The notes under the pieces: model-generated
The model's input: the letters and a program-made list of their open reading frames with translations, nothing else
The model's database searches: none
What the model was told of the DNA's origin: nothing
Part shown: positions 59,721-64,000 of the stretch, piece after piece
Position numbering within the stretch: the first letter of the stretch is position 1
Layout: each line of letters opens with the position of its first letter
Assembly (NCBI RefSeq): GCF_007990265.1
Contig: NZ_BJWH01000006.1
Span: forward strand, 62,001-126,000
Source: Cellulomonas terrae
GTDB lineage: Bacteria; Actinomycetota; Actinomycetes; Actinomycetales; Cellulomonadaceae
DNA: 64,000 bases
Direction: 5' to 3'
Made by a program: the position numbers and the translations under genes

Positions 59721-62503
59721 CGATGACGACGCTGCGCACGCGGACCGCGTCGGGCTGGCGCGCGACCACGGGAGACGCGGTCCTCGTCGCGCGCCGACGC
59801 AGCCGCCAGGACGCCGGCCTGCTGGTCCTGGCAGCCGTCGTGCTCGCCGTCACGGTCCTCATCGCCCTCGCCGTCCCCCGGATCGTGCTGCGCACCGCCG
59901 ACGCGGGCGTCCAGGGCGCCGTCCGGGACGCCGGACCGGCAGCCGACGTCGTCGCCGTGCTGGGCGGACCGGGCGTCGGCGCCGTCGACGCCGCGGGGCG
60001 CCCCGCACGCGTCGACAACGCGTCGACCCTGGTCGCGAACGCGGCGAGGGACATGGCGACCTCGCTCCCGGAGCCCGTGCAGGCCGTGACGGCGCCCGTC
60101 GTCACCTCGGTCCAGGGCGCTCCGCTCACCGCGCGGCTGGGCGACGAGTTCGTCGGCACGAGGATCGTGCACCTCGGCACGCCCACCTCCGACGATCCGA
60201 TCGTCCGGTGGGTCACGGGGATCGAGCCCCGCATGACGCCCGTGCTCCCGGCCGGGTCGACGGAGCCGCGCGCGGTCGAGGTGGGGGTGTCCACCGCCGC
60301 GGCGGAGCAGCTCGGGATCCAGGTCGGCACCCGGCTGCCGCTGACCGGTCCCACCCGTGGCGACGCCGTGGCCGTCGTGACCGGCCTGTACGAGCCCGTC
60401 GACCCGATGTCGCCCGTGTGGTCCTCGTTCGCCGACCTGCGCGAACCGCAGCCGGCGCCCGCGGTGGCAGCCCTCGTCGGCCGGGCGGGCCTGCTCACCT
60501 CGGACGCGTCCCTGGCCGACGCGCTGCAGGTCTCGACCTCGGTCAGCATGACCTTCCGGTTCCCGGTCGTCGCGACCGACCTGCGCGCGACCGACACCCG
60601 CGCGGTCGCGCAGGCCGTCACGCAGGTCATCGCGCTGCCCGGTCCGCTGACCGGGTCGGACGGGCGGACACCGTCGGTCGGCAGCGACCTGGACACGGTG
60701 CTGCGCGCCGCCGACGCGCGCCTGCTCGCGGGCACGGCGCAGACGTCGGTGCTCCTCGTGGGCCTCGCGGCCGTCGGCGCGCTCACGCTCGTCCTCGCCG
60801 CGCGCCTGCTGGTGGTCCGCCGCGAGACCTTCCTGCTCGCGGAGCGCGCCCGCGGGGCGTCCGTCGCGTCGGTCGGTCTGCGCGCCCTGGTGGAGAGCGT
60901 CCCGATCGTCGCCCTGGCGACCGTCGTGGGTGCCGCCGGGGCGTGGCTGATCGTGCCGGACCCCCGAGGGACGTGGGCCGTGGCCGCGGCGATCGTGCTG
61001 GTCGCCGCGACGGCGCCCGCGATCGCCGCGGCGGTCGTCGTGGCCGGCGCCTGGACCGGGCGTCGCCTGCCCGCGAACCGCGCGGACCGCGAGCGCGTGC
61101 TCGGACGCCGCCGCGTCCGCCGCCTGACGGCCGAGCTGGCCCTGGTCGCGATCGCCGCGGCGGCGCTGGTCTCGGCGCGGGGGCGCGGGCTCGTGCAGAC
61201 CGCCACCGGCGGCGTCGACCTGCTCCTGGCAGCCACCCCCGTCCTCCTGGCCGGCGCCGCGACCGTGCTCCTGGCGCGCGTCCTCCCCCCGCTGCTGCGC
61301 GGCCTGTCCGGCCTCGCGGCGCGCCAGCGCTCGCTCGTGCCCGTCGTCGCCACGGCGCGGGCGGGTCGCACCGCCGGGACGCGGGTCCCGCTGCTCACCC
61401 TGACCATCGCCATCGCCCTCGTGGTCTTCTGCGGCACCACCGCCGTCACGGTCGCCTCGGGGCAGGTCACCGCCGCCGAGATCGTGGTCGGCGCGGAGGT
61501 CCGCATCGACGGAGAGCTCGACCCGGCCGTCGTCGCAGGGCTGCGCGACGCACCCGGGGTCACGGCGGTCGCCGGCGCGACCGTCCTGAGCGAGCGCACG
61601 TTCGGCCGGTCCAGCGGGGTCAAGGCGCAGGTCATGCTCGTGGACTCCGCCGACCTGGCCCAGATCCTCACCGCCCACGACCGCGCGGTGGACCCGGGGC
61701 TGACGTCGCTCGGGTCCGCGCAGGACGACAGCGTTCCCGCGCTCATCTCGCCGTCTCTGCGCAGCACGGCGGAGCTCATCGCCCCGGCCGTCATGGGCGC
61801 GGAGGACTTCGTCCCTCTCTCGGTCATCGGGTCCGCGGACAACCCGCCCGTCCTGCCCACGCGGTCGTCGACGCTGTCCACGGCGAAGGGTGTCGTGGTC
61901 GTCGACCGCGAGGTCTTCGCGTCGGTGTCCGGCGACGAGATGCCCGCGACCACCACCTGGGTGGACGGTCCCGGAGCCGTGGCGGCGGTGCGTGACGCGG
62001 GGGTGGCCGAGTCCCCCGGGACCACCGTGACCGAGCGCGCCGACTGGCTGAGCACGTGGCGGGCGTCGCCCCTCAACGCGGGCCTGCTCGCGCTCCTCGT
62101 CGCGACGGGCATCGTCCTCGCCGGCTACGCGGCGCTCGGGCTGGTGCTCACGGTCGTGGCGACGAGCCGCGAGCGCGGTCGCACGCTGTCCGCGCTGCGC
62201 ACGCTCGGGCTCGACGCGCGGACCGCACGGGCGATGACGTTCGGCGAGCTGGCCCCGCTGGCGCTCGCCGCGGTGCTGGCAGGGACGACCATCGGGATCG
62301 CGGTCCCCTGGGTGCTCATGGGAGCGCTGGGGCTGGACCTGCTCACGGGTCACCCGGCGGCGACGTCGCTGGAGGTCACCTGGGTCCCGATCGTCGGGGC
62401 GACCGCCGTGGTCCTGGGCGCGCTCGCGGTCGCGGTGTGGGTCGAGTCGGCGGTCCGGCGGCGGGACCGGCTCGGCGACGTCCTGCGGGTGGGCGAGCGA
62501 TGA
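59717..62503 (+). CDS. Large FtsX-type ABC permease (second of pair)
   Basis: 928 residues with the same doubled architecture as its upstream neighbour: N-terminal helix (about 33-55), extracytoplasmic domain, a central helical block (about 345-460 and 475-520), a second extracytoplasmic domain and a C-terminal FtsX-like block (SALRTLGLDARTARAMTFGELAPLALAA). Start ATG 59717 overlaps the previous stop. The two permeases likely pair, served by the two ATPases that follow. Their sequences are only distantly alike. Confidence 0.85.
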   Translation: MTMTTLRTRTASGWRATTGDAVLVARRRSRQDAGLLVLAAVVLAVTVLIALAVPRIVLRTADAGVQGAVRDAGPAADVVAVLGGPGVGAVDAAGRPARVDNASTLVANAARDMATSLPEPVQAVTAPVVTSVQGAPLTARLGDEFVGTRIVHLGTPTSDDPIVRWVTGIEPRMTPVLPAGSTEPRAVEVGVSTAAAEQLGIQVGTRLPLTGPTRGDAVAVVTGLYEPVDPMSPVWSSFADLREPQPAPAVAALVGRAGLLTSDASLADALQVSTSVSMTFRFPVVATDLRATDTRAVAQAVTQVIALPGPLTGSDGRTPSVGSDLDTVLRAADARLLAGTAQTSVLLVGLAAVGALTLVLAARLLVVRRETFLLAERARGASVASVGLRALVESVPIVALATVVGAAGAWLIVPDPRGTWAVAAAIVLVAATAPAIAAAVVVAGAWTGRRLPANRADRERVLGRRRVRRLTAELALVAIAAAALVSARGRGLVQTATGGVDLLLAATPVLLAGAATVLLARVLPPLLRGLSGLAARQRSLVPVVATARAGRTAGTRVPLLTLTIAIALVVFCGTTAVTVASGQVTAAEIVVGAEVRIDGELDPAVVAGLRDAPGVTAVAGATVLSERTFGRSSGVKAQVMLVDSADLAQILTAHDRAVDPGLTSLGSAQDDSVPALISPSLRSTAELIAPAVMGAEDFVPLSVIGSADNPPVLPTRSSTLSTAKGVVVVDREVFASVSGDEMPATTTWVDGPGAVAAVRDAGVAESPGTTVTERADWLSTWRASPLNAGLLALLVATGIVLAGYAALGLVLTVVATSRERGRTLSALRTLGLDARTARAMTFGELAPLALAAVLAGTTIGIAVPWVLMGALGLDLLTGHPAATSLEVTWVPIVGATAVVLGALAVAVWVESAVRRRDRLGDVLRVGER

Positions 62504-62525
62504 GCACGACGACAAGGAGGCACGG

Positions 62526-63578
62526 ATGAACGCGGTGCAGACGGTCGAGGAGCCGACGCTGGACACGCTCGAGGCGCGCGCCCGGAGGCGGACCGGGGAC
62601 TTCGGCGAGCACGCGCTCATCGTGTGCGACTCCCTGGTGCGCATCTACCAGTCCGAGGGCGTCGAGGTGCAGGCGCTGCAGGGCCTGGACCTGCTGGTCG
62701 AGGACGGCGAGCTCGTCGCGATCGTGGGTGCCTCCGGTTCGGGCAAGTCGACGCTGCTGTCGGTGCTGTCCGGGCTGGACGTCCCGACCGCCGGCAAGGT
62801 CCGCGTCGGCCCGTGGGACCTCATGGCGATGTCGAGCAGGCAGCGGGTGGAGTACCGGCGCTCCATGGTCGGGTTCGTCTGGCAGCAGACCGCCCGCAAC
62901 GTGGTGCCGTACCTGAGCGGGACCGAGAACGTCGCGTTCCCGCTCGCGCTCGCCGGGGTGGGGCGCAAGACGCGCGACCGACGGGCTGCCGAGCTGTTGG
63001 ACGTGCTCGGCGTCGGGTACTGCGCCGACCGCCGCCCCGGGCAGATGTCGGGCGGAGAGCAGCAGCGCGTCGCCATCGCGGTCGCGCTCGCCAACTCCCC
63101 CCAGGTCCTCTTCGCCGACGAGCCCACCGGTGAGCTCGACTCCGCGACGTCGCACGACGTCCTGGAGGGCCTGCGGACCGTCAACCGGGAGCTCGGCACC
63201 ACGGTCGTGGTCGTGACGCACGACCCGGGCGTCAGCGAGCACGTGCAGCGCACGGTCGCCATCCGCGACGGCCGCACGAGCTCGGAGACCGTCCGGCGCA
63301 CGCACACCCGCGACGACGGCACCGAGCACGTGGTCGCCGAGGAGCTGGCGGTGCTCGACCGTGCGGGTCGGGTGCAGCTGCCGCGCGAGTACCGGGACGC
63401 CCTGAACCTCGTGGGCCGCGTCCGGCTGGCGCTCGAGGAGTCGCACGTCTCGCTGTGGCCGGACCGGCCGATGCCGGCGCGGGCCCCTGGCCGACCTGCG
63501 GGCCGGCACTCCGCGACACCCACCGGGGCGGTCCCCGTCGTCCCCGCACCACCCGCCGACGAGGAGGCAGACCGGTGA
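62526..63578 (+). CDS. ABC ATPase (MacB/LolD type) with C-terminal AbrB-like domain
   Basis: 350 residues. Residues about 30-252 are a LolD/MacB-type nucleotide-binding domain: Walker A GASGSGKST (68-76), signature MSGGEQQRVAIA (174-185), Walker B VLFADEPTGELDS (194-206), H-loop H232. Residues about 272-313 (LDRAGRVQLPREYRDAL and a following beta hairpin) look like a SpoVT/AbrB swapped-hairpin module, an unusual appendage for an ABC ATPase. A disordered Pro/Ala tail ends the protein. AAGGAGG lies upstream; overlaps the next gene (GTGA). Confidence 0.88.
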   Translation: MNAVQTVEEPTLDTLEARARRRTGDFGEHALIVCDSLVRIYQSEGVEVQALQGLDLLVEDGELVAIVGASGSGKSTLLSVLSGLDVPTAGKVRVGPWDLMAMSSRQRVEYRRSMVGFVWQQTARNVVPYLSGTENVAFPLALAGVGRKTRDRRAAELLDVLGVGYCADRRPGQMSGGEQQRVAIAVALANSPQVLFADEPTGELDSATSHDVLEGLRTVNRELGTTVVVVTHDPGVSEHVQRTVAIRDGRTSSETVRRTHTRDDGTEHVVAEELAVLDRAGRVQLPREYRDALNLVGRVRLALEESHVSLWPDRPMPARAPGRPAGRHSATPTGAVPVVPAPPADEEADR

Positions 63579-64000
63579 CCACCGCCCTCACCACCCCCGC
63601 TCCGTCGTCGTCCGCGAGCACGGAGCCGGTGGTCCGTGTCGAGAACGTCAGCCGGACCTACGGCACGGGCTCGGCCGCCGTGCACGCCCTGCAGGACGTG
63701 TCTTTCACGATCGCGCCCGGTGAGCTGGTCGCGCTCGTGGGGCGCTCCGGATCGGGCAAGACGACGCTGCTCAACGTGATCGGCGGGCTGGACAGGCCCG
63801 ACGGCGGCCGCGTGGTCGTCGACGGGCGCGAGGTCTCGTCGCTCGACGAGCGCGGCCTGGTCGAGCTGCGTCGGGACGTGGTGTCGTTCGTGTTCCAGAC
63901 GTTCGGCCTCGTGCCCGTCCTGTCGGCAGCGGAGAACGTCGGTGTGCCCCTGCGGCTGCGCAAGCTGCCGACCGCCGACCGTGAGGCACGCGTGCAGCTG
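63575..64000 (+). CDS. ABC ATPase (MacB/LolD type), partial at right edge
   Basis: First 142 residues of a second ATPase in the FtsX cluster. Walker A GRSGSGKTTLLN and a Q-loop FVFQTFGLVPVLSAAENV are visible; the signature and Walker B lie beyond the window. GTG 63575 behind GAGGAGG, overlapping the stop of the previous ATPase gene. Two ATPases for two permeases suggests either a heteromeric complex or two related exporters. Confidence 0.88.
   Translation, partial: MTTALTTPAPSSSASTEPVVRVENVSRTYGTGSAAVHALQDVSFTIAPGELVALVGRSGSGKTTLLNVIGGLDRPDGGRVVVDGREVSSLDERGLVELRRDVVSFVFQTFGLVPVLSAAENVGVPLRLRKLPTADREARVQL

Noticed and set aside
56358..62644. Very long minus-strand frames opposite the FtsX permeases
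   Set aside because: No domain recognisable, biased composition, and the plus-strand permeases have normal helices, ribosome sites and coupled stops.

Overview
The window is a very GC-rich chromosomal segment, densely coded with almost no non-coding slack. It is from an actinobacterium, most likely a Cellulomonadaceae/Micrococcales-type organism. The supporting signs are the mycothiol gene mshB, a DUF3117 gene, the FdxC/DapC pair, a SigE-RseA-HtrA envelope-stress operon, many GTG/TTG starts, pervasive 4-bp ATGA/GTGA overlaps and TANNNT boxes 6-8 nt before start codons (leaderless transcription). The genus assignment is inference; no rRNA or tRNA gene was seen.

Left part (1-24,000). The envelope-stress operon sigE-rseA-htrA (htrA runs off the left edge) is divergent from an O-methyltransferase, as I recall it in Mycobacterium tuberculosis. 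Next comes a secreted cutinase/polyester hydrolase of the Thermobifida cutinase/LCC (PETase-like) family with its own promoter and a perfect 18-bp palindromic operator. Housekeeping genes follow: M17 leucyl aminopeptidase, DUF3117, a PIG-V-like membrane glycosyltransferase, a FolP2-type pterin-binding paralogue, a LOG-family protein, dapE/dapD (divergent and apparently leaderless), a lysozyme-like membrane protein, citrate synthase with a perfect CRP/GlxR box upstream, dapC and a 7Fe ferredoxin. Then come a giant repeat-bearing VanW protein, a flavin reductase, mshB and typA.

Middle part (23,700-41,600). A peptide/nickel-type ABC importer is spread over two stretches: substrate-binding protein, two permeases, a fused double ATPase and a second paralogous binding protein. 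A PH-domain gene is inserted on the opposite strand. After small metabolic genes (Ddn-like reductase, GNAT, methyltransferase, FMN 2-hydroxy-acid oxidase, secreted TIM-barrel protein) comes an accessory island at 37,496-40,460. It has a DUF4157 (eCIS-associated) metallopeptidase-like protein translationally coupled to a small orphan gene, plus three other small orphans, one of them Imm26-like. It looks like an effector/immunity locus.

Right part (41,600-64,000). This holds an ABC exporter, rmuC, an intergenic array of 82-bp tandem repeats with inverted arms, ispH, xseA-xseB-PfkB kinase, an LpqY-SugABC-like (trehalose-type) sugar importer, beta-carbonic anhydrase, fumarase with a strong terminator, and a four-gene cluster of two very large FtsX-type permeases and two ATPases. 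One of these ATPases carries an AbrB-like C-terminal domain; the other runs off the right edge.

The most noteworthy items are the PETase-like hydrolase with its operator, the DUF4157 island, the 82-bp repeats, the FtsX cluster with its ATPase-AbrB fusion and the tandem perfect hairpins behind the dpp binding-protein gene.
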